Source of the DNA: Candidatus Poribacteria bacterium
GTDB lineage: Bacteria; Poribacteria; WGA-4E; WGA-3G
NCBI GenBank assembly: GCA_026706025.1
Contig: JAPOZO010000024.1
Coordinates: 1-64,000 of the forward strand
Direction: 5' to 3'
DNA: 64,000 bases
This document shows, piece by piece, positions 48,770-58,068 of this stretch; positions within the stretch are counted from its first letter, which is position 1, and every line of letters begins with the position of its first letter. A program made the position numbers and the translations under genes. The notes beneath the pieces were generated by a model that was not told where the DNA came from, searched no databases, and saw nothing but the letters and a program-made list of their open reading frames with translations.

Positions 48770-50134
48770 TTACTCTTCTCCCCAGACAATATCGTCCTGA
48801 ATCCTGTTCATGTCATCAATTGTCTTATCAAAACTGTGGACTCCAATCCCGAACTTGGGATGAATCTTAGCAGGGACAAGTGTGTGACCTCTTCTCCGTC
48901 TCTTTTGACCTTCCTCTAACGGCATTAACGCTTCTTCCGCCACGTATACCTTGACTTGATCAACATTAATCAATTCGTTATCCCGATAGCCGTTTTCCTC
49001 GGCAACCCTTTTCAGGTGCGGTTTGTCGTGGTTGAGCATGATGAGTGTATTGAGTTCTTTGACAATGTAATCGCTATGGGTGGTGATGAAGACTTTAACA
49101 CCCAAATTCACGAGTCGAGCAAAGAGTCTGGCGATACGACGCTGGTTTTCTGGATGCAGGCTTAATTCGGGTTCGTCTACCATCAGCAAATCGCCTTTTT
49201 CAGCGACGTGCCGCAGATAAAAACCAATATCCAAGAGTGAACGGACAGCACTTGAGCTTTCAACCATTGTCAATTTGCGTCGCGTACCTTTGGGGATATA
49301 GTAGAGTTGGTCGTTTTGTGTAATGACATATTCACCCCCTACAATGTCTGCAAAATCTTCCAAGATTTCAGGATGTTCTTTGGCGATAAAACTCTTGATT
49401 TTAGCACTATCCTCAAATTTTTCTATAAATTCCGCGTTATCTCGGATTGGAGAAGAATAGCGCAACTCCCACAGATCAATATTTCGATCCGCATGCCACA
49501 TTTCCTCAAGCAGTCGGCTTCGGGCAAAGTTGAGTTCTTTGCGAAAAGTTGAGATACCAGTGCGCTCAGCTGAAGCAATAAAGGGTCTGGGGAAGGCATC
49601 GAAGAAAATATCGTCAATAATAATAAAATCAATGGCACTTTTTACACTATCGGTATCAATTTCCTCTTCTTGTTTTTCTTTTATCCGCGAAGTAAGTATC
49701 GCCTCTTTGCTCCCCTTGCTTTTTGAAAATATAAAAGCTGGGTTTTGGAGGCTTGTGATTATGCTGTTGAATTTTTTATTTTGTATGTCAATCTCATCTG
49801 TCGCAAAGTGAAATTCACTATCCTGAAATGAGTCTTCAGGTGCTGCAAAAATTTTATACAATTGCTCAGTATATTTCTTGCATGCTTTCGTAAGCATGTC
49901 ATCGGTTGCTTCCGACAACTCAATCTTAACTTGTTCTGTCCGTGCCTGTTGGATCTGTGCGTTGCTAATTGGGAATCGGAGAAAATTGCGCCAAGAACTT
50001 AAGAAACCGTACAGTGCAGCAGCGGCATAAGTTTTGCCAGTGTTATTCTCACCACAAATGATCGTCAAATCACCCAGTAGAAATTCTGCCTGCTTTAGGA
50101 TTCCAATGTTTTTTAACTTTATTGTCAGACTCAT
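48770..50134 (-). CDS. ABC/SMC-type AAA ATPase (OLD/AAA_21-like), probable defence ATPase
   Basis: A 454-residue cytoplasmic ATPase. The start at 50134 (MSLTIKLKNIGILKQAEF) follows GAGGTG. Walker A GENNTGKT (28-35), ABC-like signature region VESSSAVRSLLDI (about 291-303), Walker B LLMVDEPELSLHPENQ (316-331) and switch histidine in FITTHSDYIVKELN (His353). A long charged insertion lies between residues 60 and 290. Such standalone ATPases occur in anti-phage systems with a nuclease partner (Septu, PARIS, Gabija types). Here the flanking genes are a double-HNH protein upstream and a PD-(D/E)XK-like protein downstream. The defence role is inference. Confidence 0.85.
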   Translation of the reverse strand: MSLTIKLKNIGILKQAEFLLGDLTIICGENNTGKTYAAAALYGFLSSWRNFLRFPISNAQIQQARTEQVKIELSEATDDMLTKACKKYTEQLYKIFAAPEDSFQDSEFHFATDEIDIQNKKFNSIITSLQNPAFIFSKSKGSKEAILTSRIKEKQEEEIDTDSVKSAIDFIIIDDIFFDAFPRPFIASAERTGISTFRKELNFARSRLLEEMWHADRNIDLWELRYSSPIRDNAEFIEKFEDSAKIKSFIAKEHPEILEDFADIVGGEYVITQNDQLYYIPKGTRRKLTMVESSSAVRSLLDIGFYLRHVAEKGDLLMVDEPELSLHPENQRRIARLFARLVNLGVKVFITTHSDYIVKELNTLIMLNHDKPHLKRVAEENGYRDNELINVDQVKVYVAEEALMPLEEGQKRRRRGHTLVPAKIHPKFGIGVHSFDKTIDDMNRIQDDIVWGEE

Positions 50135-50245
50135 ACTGACACCTCTAAGATTGTTATTGCCGACAATGGCCACGACCTTAAGGCAAGTCTACGGCGACTG
50201 AAAGACATTCATAGACAACGTATTTCGATTAGTTTGAGAAATCTC

Positions 50246-51295
50246 TTATGCCCGCATGTGCCAGAAAGACTCAGACTTGGCAGGAAGGCGACGGTGGTAA
50301 CCATCGTGACAATTTCTACACAAAGCGATAAGGTCAGAAAGTGGTTCCGCCCCGAGATTTTTATAAGTTTTGTGGTGCACGTACGTCGCTCGTTCCCCAC
50401 AGATACAAAGATTACGGTCACGATCTAACACCCTTTCCCGTTTCTCTTTCCAATTACGGGATTCAAGATACTTTTCCCTATACTCCTTGTTGGTCATCGG
50501 GTTTGAACCTTGCCACAACTTTATCTTTTCTCCCGAATGGATACCTCTGTAGCAGTATCTACACAGTGCTACAAGATCAGAAAGGGGTTCCTGACCAAGA
50601 TTCTCATAAGTTTTATGGTGAACTTCGGTTGCACTATCTCCGCAGACACAAAGCATTCCGTCACGTTTTAACACTTCTGCTTGTTTTTCTAACCATTCCG
50701 GAGTGCCGTGACGTTTCCTCACTTCTGCCCGATTTGCTTCTCGTTCAAGGAATTTACTGTGATGTTCCCAATAGAATCGTTCCCTGTCAGAGCGAATTTT
50801 TTGTTCTGTGACCATCAAATTGAATTGGATTGAAGCGAATTGAATGCTATTTACGTTAGGTACTACAATATTTGGATTTAAGCTATGTGCCTTTTTATAA
50901 TCAGCAATGCCCGCCTCGTATTGATTAAGGAGACACTTCATCTGCCCGCGATAGTAGTAGGCAATTGCAGAATCGGGCTCTGGCTCTGGATCAACACATT
51001 TCTCACTGGGTGCCTCATCTTGATATGGACTAATCGGCATATTCGCATAATCACGATGATCCATTATCCTGATGTGGAATCTTGTGGGCCTTTCAGGTTC
51101 ACAAGTATATTCCGATCCTAATTGCGCGCAAATATTCTTAATAACTCCGAGATGACAATTAGCGTCCGAGTCGGAAACTTTAAGGCATAGTTGATTCGTA
51201 CCTGCAGAATGATTTTCATCATATTCAAGATAATCGTAATATTCCAGAATCTGCTTAAGGGCATTCACGATTGATTGATTTTCCGATAAATTCAT
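50246..51295 (-). CDS. TPR plus tandem HNH endonuclease-like protein
   Basis: A 349-residue protein. Residues 108-141 form one TPR-like pair (AIAYYYRGQMKCLLNQYEAGIADYKKA). Two near-duplicate HNH modules follow: residues 216-253 (Cys216, Cys218, His226-His227, Cys245, Cys248, His253) and 297-334 (Cys297, Cys299, His307-His308, Cys326, Cys329, His334), both with VHHKTY-NLG-EPLSDL-ALCR core. The N-terminal 100 residues are unrecognised. HNH modules cut nucleic acids in restriction, homing and phage-defence proteins. The gene begins 15 bp after the DUF255 gene and ends 111 bp before the ATPase on the same strand. Confidence 0.85.
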   Translation of the reverse strand: MNLSENQSIVNALKQILEYYDYLEYDENHSAGTNQLCLKVSDSDANCHLGVIKNICAQLGSEYTCEPERPTRFHIRIMDHRDYANMPISPYQDEAPSEKCVDPEPEPDSAIAYYYRGQMKCLLNQYEAGIADYKKAHSLNPNIVVPNVNSIQFASIQFNLMVTEQKIRSDRERFYWEHHSKFLEREANRAEVRKRHGTPEWLEKQAEVLKRDGMLCVCGDSATEVHHKTYENLGQEPLSDLVALCRYCYRGIHSGEKIKLWQGSNPMTNKEYREKYLESRNWKEKRERVLDRDRNLCICGERATYVHHKTYKNLGAEPLSDLIALCRNCHDGYHRRLPAKSESFWHMRA

Positions 51296-51310
51296 AAGAT
51301 GAATTTCCTT

Positions 51311-53374
51311 TTATCTTAGCAGCTCCACGAATGCCTCAACATTTGTTGTGGGGGCTTGGCAGGCGTAGTTTTCGCAGACGTATGCTGTTGCGGTGTCATC
51401 AACTTGGGTTTTGCCGGTGAGAAGGGGTAACGTCTGTCCGTCTGGTGATTCACTTGAGGCGACGATTTTATTGGGTTGATACGTGCCGTGTAATACTGCT
51501 AACATTGCCTCTGTTTTTGCATCGCCTTTTTCACCGACAATCGCGATCTCTTTTGGTGTTGATAGTAGGAACGCTAACTCACAAAGCAGCTGCCCTGACC
51601 CTGTTGGCATCCCTTCCATCTGGTGGAAGTAGAGTTTCAAGGTTGCAACGGCTTTATCGTGGAATTCGGGGTTGTCGAGGTGTTTGGCGAGTCGTAAGAG
51701 GCTATGGATCGCCATGGATGCACCGGAAGGTGTGGCACCGTCGTAAGCGGATTTGGATTGGACGATCAATGTTTCGTGTGCTTTACCGGTGAAGAAGAAT
51801 CCGTCGCCTGCGTCATCTCCGAATTGGTCAATCATGATCTGTGCGAGACGTTCTGCCTCCGTGAGCCAGCGCGGTTCAAAACTGGCTTCGTAGAGTGCGA
51901 CTAATCCGGCGATGAAATAGGCGTAATCCTCAAGATAGGCGTTGAGATGGCTTTTACCCGCACGGTAGGTACGCAAGAGGAGTCCGTTGTCTTGGGATAG
52001 TGTCGTCAAGACGAATTCTGCGGACTTTTCACACGCCTCAAGGTATTCAGGTTTCCCAGTAAGTTGATACCCCATCGCCATGCCGCGGATCATGATGCCG
52101 TTCCAACTCGTCAGGATTTTATCGTCAAGTCCGGGTTTAATCCGCTTTTCCCTCGCTTCAAAGAGTTTCTGCTTGCTGTTTGTAAGGAGAGTCTCCAGTT
52201 CTCCGGGATCCATTTGCAGCTTTCGAGCAAAGATGTCCGGTGGCACTTGGACGTGGAGGATGTTTTCCCCTTCAAAGTTACCTTGTGGCGTGATGTCGTA
52301 ATACTCACAGAAGATTTCGGCATTCTCCTCGCCGATGGCATCTTCGACATCGTTCGGTTCCCAGACGAAGAATTTGCCTTCTACGCCTTCACTATCTGCG
52401 TCCTGTGTGGAATAGAAACCGCCGTTCTCTGCGTCGTACATCTCGCGGAGGACGTAATCGAGCGTCTCAACGGCTATATCCCGATAGAACGGTTTTTGCG
52501 TGGCTTGATACGCCTCGAAATAGGCGACGACGAGCTGCGCGTTGTCATATAACATCTTCTCGAAGTGTGGGACAAGCCAGTGTGCATCAGTGGAGTACCG
52601 ATGGAAACCGCCGCCGAGTTGGTCGTACAGACCGCCACGTGCCATTTTTTCTAAGGTGAGTTCCACCATCTCTAAGGCGTTAGCGTTGCCGCTATGATGC
52701 CAATAGCGCAAGAGGAAGGGTAATCCCATACTCGGTGGAAATTTGGGAGCGTTGCCGAATCCGCCGTGTTGGGCATCGAATTGCGAGCGGTATTGTTGGA
52801 ACGCGTGCGTCATCAGTTCTTCCGTGAGTTCGCGTTCATGTGGATCGACGACATTGCTCATCTGATTGAGTTGTATCGTGAGTTGATCTGCCTGTTGCAG
52901 TACCTGTACTTTCTTATCATTAAATGCCTCTGCTACAGCTTCCATCACCTTTGGGAATCCGGGTCTGCCGTACCGATCAGTGGGTGGATAATAGGTGCCG
53001 CCGTAGAAGGGTTTGAGATCCGGTGTGAGGAAAACGGTCATGGGCCATCCGCCTTGACGTGTCATGACTTGGACGGCATTCATGTAGATTTCGTCTAAGT
53101 CGGGACGTTCTTCTCGGTCAACTTTGATGTTGATGAAGAGTTCGTTCATGACAGCGGCGATTTCCTCGTTTTCAAAGGATTCGCGCTCCATGACGTGGCA
53201 CCAGTGGCATGCGGAGTAGCCAATACTCAGGAGAATAGGCTTCTGCTCTTGTTTGGCGCGCGCTATTGCTTCTTCGCCCCACGGATACCAGTCAACGGGG
53301 TTGTGTGCGTGCTGGAGTAAGTAGGGGCTTGTTTCATGGATAAGGCGGTTGGTGTGTGCGGGGGTATCGTGCAT
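51311..53374 (-). CDS. Thioredoxin-domain protein of the DUF255/YyaL (SPATA20-like) family
   Basis: A 687-residue cytoplasmic protein, typical family length, with GGAGAAA before the ATG. The N-terminal DUF255 thioredoxin-like domain holds the CHWC motif (Cys56, Cys59: [23 protein letters not shown]) and [16 protein letters not shown]. The following (alpha/alpha)6 region is like glycosyl hydrolase/epimerase barrels ([76 protein letters not shown]). Function is not firmly established. It heads a minus-strand run leading into the HNH-ATPase cassette. Confidence 0.93.
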   Translation of the reverse strand: MHDTPAHTNRLIHETSPYLLQHAHNPVDWYPWGEEAIARAKQEQKPILLSIGYSACHWCHVMERESFENEEIAAVMNELFINIKVDREERPDLDEIYMNAVQVMTRQGGWPMTVFLTPDLKPFYGGTYYPPTDRYGRPGFPKVMEAVAEAFNDKKVQVLQQADQLTIQLNQMSNVVDPHERELTEELMTHAFQQYRSQFDAQHGGFGNAPKFPPSMGLPFLLRYWHHSGNANALEMVELTLEKMARGGLYDQLGGGFHRYSTDAHWLVPHFEKMLYDNAQLVVAYFEAYQATQKPFYRDIAVETLDYVLREMYDAENGGFYSTQDADSEGVEGKFFVWEPNDVEDAIGEENAEIFCEYYDITPQGNFEGENILHVQVPPDIFARKLQMDPGELETLLTNSKQKLFEAREKRIKPGLDDKILTSWNGIMIRGMAMGYQLTGKPEYLEACEKSAEFVLTTLSQDNGLLLRTYRAGKSHLNAYLEDYAYFIAGLVALYEASFEPRWLTEAERLAQIMIDQFGDDAGDGFFFTGKAHETLIVQSKSAYDGATPSGASMAIHSLLRLAKHLDNPEFHDKAVATLKLYFHQMEGMPTGSGQLLCELAFLLSTPKEIAIVGEKGDAKTEAMLAVLHGTYQPNKIVASSESPDGQTLPLLTGKTQVDDTATAYVCENYACQAPTTNVEAFVELLR

Positions 53375-53433
53375 TCGTGTTTCTCCAATGTATAGGATTC
53401 TATATCGGAAGCATTCGCGCGCTTAAGACAATA

Positions 53434-53456
53434 GGCGGGTTGTATGCACGCCCGCC
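53434..53456 (-). terminator. GC-rich hairpin downstream of tRNA-Glu
   Basis: GGCGGG (53434-53439) and CCCGCC (53451-53456) can pair with an 11-nt loop. It lies 17 bp after the 3' end of the minus-strand tRNA-Glu, and the following minus-strand bases are TATTGT, a weak T-run. A possible tRNA terminator. Confidence 0.4.
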
Positions 53457-53472
53457 CTTACCAGTGAAGAGA

Positions 53473-53544
53473 TACCGCTACGGGGATTCGAACCCCGGTT
53501 TGATGGCTGAGAACCATCCGTCCTAACCCCTAGACGATAGCGGC
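53473..53544 (-). tRNA. tRNA-Glu (anticodon CTC)
   Basis: A 72-nt cloverleaf on the minus strand: acceptor GCCGCTA pairing with TAGCGGT (G-U at the top pair), D arm GTCTAGGGGTTAGGAC, anticodon stem GATGG/CCATC with loop TTCTCAG (anticodon CTC), and T arm CCGGGGTTCGAATCCCCG. The discriminator is A; CCA is not encoded. Confidence 0.95.
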
Positions 53545-53589
53545 TTATATATTGGAAATTCTTACAGAGACAGTTCTGCTGCTTGATGT

Positions 53590-54024
53590 TCACGATTCAG
53601 TTTCATCTGTTATTCTGCCAGCGTGTTCGATCATCTCACTTAATACATCAAGATTCACGTTCGACAGATTGTGGAAACTGATGCTACTTTTCCCAGTCTT
53701 GACTTTACCAAGCCGGGGTCCGTAAATCTCAGCGAGATACTTTTTCCCTTCGACAGCGTTGACATACAGACTGAAGTAATTTTTCTGCCGTGTCAACCCA
53801 GCGGTGAACCATTCGACTTGCTTCTTATCAGAACGCTGGTAGGAATAATTACCGTAACCGATGATCTGCTGTTCGCTACCACCCCAGAAAACACCTTCCC
53901 ACATACAGGAATCACGACCCGGTAACGCTGTCTGAATCAGTGTATGAAGTTCCTCTAAAACTGCGCGAATATCTGGGTCTTGGCTCGCTATATAATGATC
54001 AGGTGAAGATTCTACCCGTTCCAC
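53590..54024 (-). CDS. DUF1801 domain protein
   Basis: A 144-residue protein starting with GTG at 54022-54024, eight bases after AGGAG. The pattern ALPGRDSCMWEGVFWGG, IIGYGNYSY, FTAGLTRQKNYFSLYVNA, GKVKTGKSSISFHNLSNVNLDVL is that of DUF1801 / YdhG-like small proteins (fold related to the iron chaperone-like frataxin superfamily). The cellular function is not known. It sits between two tRNA genes on the same strand. Confidence 0.85.
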   Translation of the reverse strand: MERVESSPDHYIASQDPDIRAVLEELHTLIQTALPGRDSCMWEGVFWGGSEQQIIGYGNYSYQRSDKKQVEWFTAGLTRQKNYFSLYVNAVEGKKYLAEIYGPRLGKVKTGKSSISFHNLSNVNLDVLSEMIEHAGRITDETES

Positions 54025-54067
54025 TGTGTCTCCTGTTCGGTTGCAGAAAGACCTTTTAACAAAATGA

Positions 54068-54138
54068 CTGCCCGGGAAGGACTCGAACCTTCACTACATG
54101 GTCCAGAGCCATGCGTCCTACCATTAGACGACCGGGCA
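54068..54138 (-). tRNA. tRNA-Gln (anticodon CTG)
   Basis: A 71-nt cloverleaf on the minus strand: acceptor TGCCCGG pairing with CCGGGCA, D arm GTCTAATGGTAGGAC, anticodon stem CATGG/CCATG with loop CTCTGGA (anticodon CTG), and T arm GAAGGTTCGAGTCCTTC. The discriminator is G; CCA is not encoded. Confidence 0.95.
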
Positions 54139-54170
54139 TTAATACAAAGTATGGTAGCCGTGTGCTATTC

Positions 54171-54776
54171 TTAGGCACTTTGGTTTACCATACCGGAGAG
54201 GATACCAAGAATTTTATCGCTTTGCTGGATTGGATAGATTGCAATATCGATCTGTAAATTCTTTTCCTCCAATTTGAGGAACTGCCAATCGACTCCTGTT
54301 GTCGTGGCACCATATACGCACGGGATATCGTTCCCTTTTTCCTGATTGAAACGTTGTGCGGCGATCATTTCGGCAACACATTGCCCGAGTCCAAGCTTCA
54401 TATCCGTATTTTTTGCTTCAACAAGGGCGATGACAGGTTCTTCCAAAAAAAGTTGTCCCGGTGACAGGCTGATTAAAAAATCGCAAACGCCTGTTAAATC
54501 ATTTTCAAAATCAACATTAAAGTCGATTCCCGAAAAAAAACTGATCCGATAATCGAACTTTTCACAGAGTTCAACAAGGATATCAGCGACAATAAGTTCA
54601 GAACGTGCCTTCTCAGTCCCGATTGCGGCCGCCAAGGGCACCTTTTTCGCTAGCCCTGTTGTGAGATAATCACTCGGGGTAATTGGTTCTATTTCAGAAA
54701 AGAGGCCTATGGATTCAGTCTTCTCCAATTCAAATTTTGTTACGACTGATTCCAAGGTGAAATTGCTATAACTCAT
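54171..54776 (-). CDS. Uncharacterised PD-(D/E)XK nuclease-like protein
   Basis: A 201-residue protein, starting at the ATG at 54776 (GAGG 11 bases upstream); a TTG at 54806 would add ten residues. The nuclease-like core: Glu60 (KARSELIVADIL), Asp99 (GVCDFLISLS), Glu120-x-Lys122 (VIALVEAKN) and Gln132 in GLGQCVAEMIAAQRFN, a clear match to PD-(D/E)XK motifs I-IV. Similar short proteins are common as orphans in bacteria, especially cyanobacteria-like genomes. It lies 32 bp upstream of tRNA-Gln and is the second PD-(D/E)XK-like gene within 7 kb. Function unknown. Confidence 0.75.
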   Translation of the reverse strand: MSYSNFTLESVVTKFELEKTESIGLFSEIEPITPSDYLTTGLAKKVPLAAAIGTEKARSELIVADILVELCEKFDYRISFFSGIDFNVDFENDLTGVCDFLISLSPGQLFLEEPVIALVEAKNTDMKLGLGQCVAEMIAAQRFNQEKGNDIPCVYGATTTGVDWQFLKLEEKNLQIDIAIYPIQQSDKILGILSGMVNQSA

Positions 54777-54991
54777 TATGGCAAAATCCTCAATTCGCGC
54801 TTGCAACTAATGCGTATTGTCCACTTTTAAGTATACCTTAAGTGCGTTGCGTTGTCAACTTTTTTTGAGAGTTCGCAATATCGCGAGCGACAAGAAACAC
54901 CCCAAGCAAAAACACTCGCTCCTACAGCAGCAAGATAGACACATCCATCAAGTAAATATGTAAAACTAAATGCCTATAGAGAGTTGACAGT
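54777..54991. other. Spacer with dispersed repeat end
   Basis: Contains TCGCTCCTACAGCAG (54916-54930), matching the end of the repeat at 4359-4373. No gene is seen. It separates the complex I operon (transcribed towards it) from the PD-(D/E)XK-like gene. Confidence 0.4.
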
Positions 54992-56482
54992 CTACTGCAT
55001 TGGCATCACAGAGACTGAGATATTGGAGAAAGTATAGAAGATATTCAGGAATCCGATAAAAATCGTTGGGATAACGAATACGCTCAGCAATGCAAAGGTG
55101 CCGGTAGAGAAGGAGACGCGATCGGTTTCCTCGCCTGCCTCTTCAAAAAACATCGCTTTCACAATACGCGCATAGTAGTAGAGCGAAACGACACTATTTA
55201 GTAAACCGACAAGTGCGAGCCAATAATATCCCTGTTCAAGGACGGCGGTGAAGAGGATCCATTTTCCGAAGAACCCAGCGACTGGCGGAATCCCGGCCAG
55301 AGAGACGAGGAAAATAACCATTGCCCAAGCAACTAAGGGGGCGCGTGAGGAGAGTCCACGGTAACCTTCAACCATTTCACTACCCACCTCATTCGCGATG
55401 AGGACAACAACATAAAATGCCCCCAGGTTCATAAAGAGGTAGACGACAAGGTAGAAGAGAATCGCCCCGACCCCTTCGGCGGAGAGCAGAACGCCGCCCA
55501 TCAAGAGGTAACCACCGTGTGCGATGCTTGAATACGCCAATAGACGTTTCACATTTTGTTGGGGAAGGGCTGCGAGATTTCCAACAGTCATCGTCAATGC
55601 GGAGACTATTGCCAGCATAAAGGGCCAATCAACTGCTTGCATCAGTTCGGTGCTGCCGAACCCGGCATAGAAGAACCGGATGAACAGTGCAAACCCTGCG
55701 GATTTTGAAGCCACGGACAAAAAGGCGGTTATCGGGATAGGGGCACCTTCGTAGACATCGGGAGACCACATATGAAATGGCACGGAGGCTATCTTATAGC
55801 CAACACCTGCGAGGACAAAAGTTATTGCAATCAATACAGCAAGGGGGGCTACTTCTCCAGAGGCAAGGAGTTCCGTAAGTTGTCCGCTAATTTGTGCCAG
55901 GTCCCCTGTACCTGTCATCCCAAACAAGAGAGAAAGCCCGAAAAGCATTGTTCCAGATGCAACTGCACCATACGTGATGTATTTGAACGCCGCTTCACTT
56001 GAACGGGGGCTATGCGTCAAGAACCCAGCGAGAATATAAGAGGTAAGGCTTACCGTCTCCAGCGAGATGAATATCATCAACAGATTCGTTGACGATGCCA
56101 TGAGGAACATACCGAGGGTGATGGCTAACAAAAGTGCGTAGTATTCACCTTTCAAGCGTGCGTCGAGTTCCTCAGAACGGAGGGAGAAGAGGATCGTTGC
56201 AGTGGTCGCAAGTAGGAGCAGAATCTTGAAAAAGGTGGAAAATACATCAAGTCGGATCATCCCCAAAAAGAGGGAAACAGGACCTTCATCACCGAATGAG
56301 AAGTGTGTGAAAAGGACAGCGGCAAATGTACAAAGACACCCAACAAGGGAGAGGTGTGCAACAGCGACACTTTCCCTGTTTTTCACAACGAGGTCAAGGA
56401 TAATAACGGCAGCAGCAAAAATTACAAGTAGGATTTCCGGGCTGAAATAGAGGAGGCTTTCAATGTTGCTTAAGGGTTGCAT
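54992..56482 (-). CDS. nuoN: NADH-quinone oxidoreductase subunit N
   Basis: A 496-residue membrane subunit of respiratory complex I, one of three antiporter-like proton channels in the membrane arm. It starts MQPLSNIESLLYFSPEILLVIFAA. Mrp-type family motifs: SLETVSLTSYILAGF (conserved Glu), GVGYKIASVPFHMWSPDVYEGAP (conserved Lys), KRLLAYSSIAHGGYLLMG (Lys) and GIPPVAGFFGKWILF. About 14 membrane helices. AGGAGG for this gene lies inside the end of nuoM, 20 bp away. Last gene of the operon in this window. Confidence 0.95.
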   Translation of the reverse strand: MQPLSNIESLLYFSPEILLVIFAAAVIILDLVVKNRESVAVAHLSLVGCLCTFAAVLFTHFSFGDEGPVSLFLGMIRLDVFSTFFKILLLLATTATILFSLRSEELDARLKGEYYALLLAITLGMFLMASSTNLLMIFISLETVSLTSYILAGFLTHSPRSSEAAFKYITYGAVASGTMLFGLSLLFGMTGTGDLAQISGQLTELLASGEVAPLAVLIAITFVLAGVGYKIASVPFHMWSPDVYEGAPIPITAFLSVASKSAGFALFIRFFYAGFGSTELMQAVDWPFMLAIVSALTMTVGNLAALPQQNVKRLLAYSSIAHGGYLLMGGVLLSAEGVGAILFYLVVYLFMNLGAFYVVVLIANEVGSEMVEGYRGLSSRAPLVAWAMVIFLVSLAGIPPVAGFFGKWILFTAVLEQGYYWLALVGLLNSVVSLYYYARIVKAMFFEEAGEETDRVSFSTGTFALLSVFVIPTIFIGFLNIFYTFSNISVSVMPMQ

Positions 56483-56502
56483 ACTTTCTTTACTCGAACC
56501 TC

Positions 56503-58032
56503 CTATATCGCGTTCAGGACATCTATGAGATTGGTAACCGATTCTCTGAACATGTCAATGGCGAAGTTGGGCCAGACACCGAGCACGATCGTTAAGATTC
56601 CGAGAGGTACAAGTGTCAGAATTTCACGTCCGTTGATTTCTGGGAGTTCTTCGTATTTGGGATTGAGTGTTCCTAAGAAGACGCGTTGAAGTGTCCAGAG
56701 GAAATATGCAGCGCCGACAACAATGCCGATTGTGGATAAGATGGTCAAGAATTTGAATTTGTCGTAGGCACCGAGTAAGGAGAGTGCCTCTCCGACGAAT
56801 CCGCTCAAGCCGGGTAATCCCAAAGAAGCCATGAAAGCGAGCGTTGTGATGCCAGTATAGATGGGCATTCTGGTTCCCAAACCACCAAACCCTTCGATTT
56901 CACGGTGGTGTGCCCTGTCGTAGAGAACGCCGACGAGTAGGAAGAGCATTGCACTGATGACACCGTGGTTGAACATCTGGAGGATCGCGCCAGTGATACC
57001 GCTATCGTTTCGAGCAGCAAGCCCCAAGATAACGAAACCCATGTGTCCGATACTGGAATACGCGACGAGTTTCTTAAAGTCGGTTTGTGCCAGTGCGCAG
57101 AAGGAACCGTAGACGATGTTAATGAACCCAAGTAGTGCGAGACTATTACCCCAGAAACCTATCCCGTTGGTAAAATGATCTAAGCCTTGTGGGAACATTG
57201 CCATGTTCACTCGAACCAACCCGTAAGTCCCCATCTTTAGGAGGATACCTGCGAGGATAACGCTGATGGCTGTGGGGGCTTCGACGTGTGCATCGGGGAG
57301 CCATGTATGGAAGGGAAAGATGGGTACCTTAACGGCAAACCCGATAAAGAAACCGACAAATACCCACATTTGGAAGCCCGAATCGGCGAGTGCATGTCCT
57401 TGTGTGGCGGCTAAAGTAATGAGCGTAGGAATATCGAATGTTCGAGCACCTTCAGCCACTCCGTTCACAATATTACTGTTGAGATAGACCGCTATCATCG
57501 CTACTAACATCAGCACACTGCCGAAGAGAGTGTAGAGGAAAAACTTAATGGCAGCATATTCTCGGCGCGGTCCGCCCCAGACACCGATCAGGAAATACAT
57601 CGGCAACAGTGTGAGTTCAAAGAAGACGTAGAACAGGAACAGGTCTAACGCAGCGAAGAAACCGAGCATCCCTGTCTCAAGCAGCAGAAACAGAGCCATA
57701 TATGCCTTGATGCCTTTTTCGATGTTGCGCCACGATGCGATAACACAGATCGGACCAAGGAGTGCCGTTAGAAGCAATAACGTTACACTGAGGCCGTCAA
57801 TACCGATGTGATACTGGATATTGAATGCATCAATCCAAGGAACAGGACCGTGGACATACTGTGTTCCTGCAGTTGATCGGTCATAAGATATAAATAGATA
57901 TACTGCGAGTGCAAGCGGAATGAGCGTAAAAAGGAGCGTAACGCGCTTAACCAGTTCCTCCGATTCGCGCGGCAGCAGTAAAACAACAACCATCCCAAGC
58001 AACGGGATAAAAATCATTAGGGACAATAACAT
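56503..58032 (-). CDS. nuoM: NADH-quinone oxidoreductase subunit M
   Basis: A 509-residue antiporter-like membrane subunit with GGAGG before its ATG. Motifs: FFELTLLPMYFLIGVWGG (Glu of helix 5), VKVPIFPFHTWLPDAHVEAP (helix 7 Lys), ILLKMGTYGLVRVNMAMFP, DFKKLVAYSSIGHMGFVILG (Lys), and LPGLSGFVGEALSLLG. About 14 helices. It pumps protons as part of complex I. Placed between nuoL and nuoN in the canonical order. Confidence 0.96.
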   Translation of the reverse strand: MLLSLMIFIPLLGMVVVLLLPRESEELVKRVTLLFTLIPLALAVYLFISYDRSTAGTQYVHGPVPWIDAFNIQYHIGIDGLSVTLLLLTALLGPICVIASWRNIEKGIKAYMALFLLLETGMLGFFAALDLFLFYVFFELTLLPMYFLIGVWGGPRREYAAIKFFLYTLFGSVLMLVAMIAVYLNSNIVNGVAEGARTFDIPTLITLAATQGHALADSGFQMWVFVGFFIGFAVKVPIFPFHTWLPDAHVEAPTAISVILAGILLKMGTYGLVRVNMAMFPQGLDHFTNGIGFWGNSLALLGFINIVYGSFCALAQTDFKKLVAYSSIGHMGFVILGLAARNDSGITGAILQMFNHGVISAMLFLLVGVLYDRAHHREIEGFGGLGTRMPIYTGITTLAFMASLGLPGLSGFVGEALSLLGAYDKFKFLTILSTIGIVVGAAYFLWTLQRVFLGTLNPKYEELPEINGREILTLVPLGILTIVLGVWPNFAIDMFRESVTNLIDVLNAI

Positions 58033-58068
58033 CTCGTGGGAATCCTCCTTCTCCCATCAAAAGGGCAG

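Noticed and set aside
48195-51295. Naming the cassette Septu or another known system
   Set aside because: The HNH protein is larger with two modules and a third nuclease-like gene is present; identity cannot be settled without profile searches.
53473-54138. An integrated element with tRNA attachment sites
   Set aside because: No integrase and no direct repeat of either tRNA 3' end is seen within the window.
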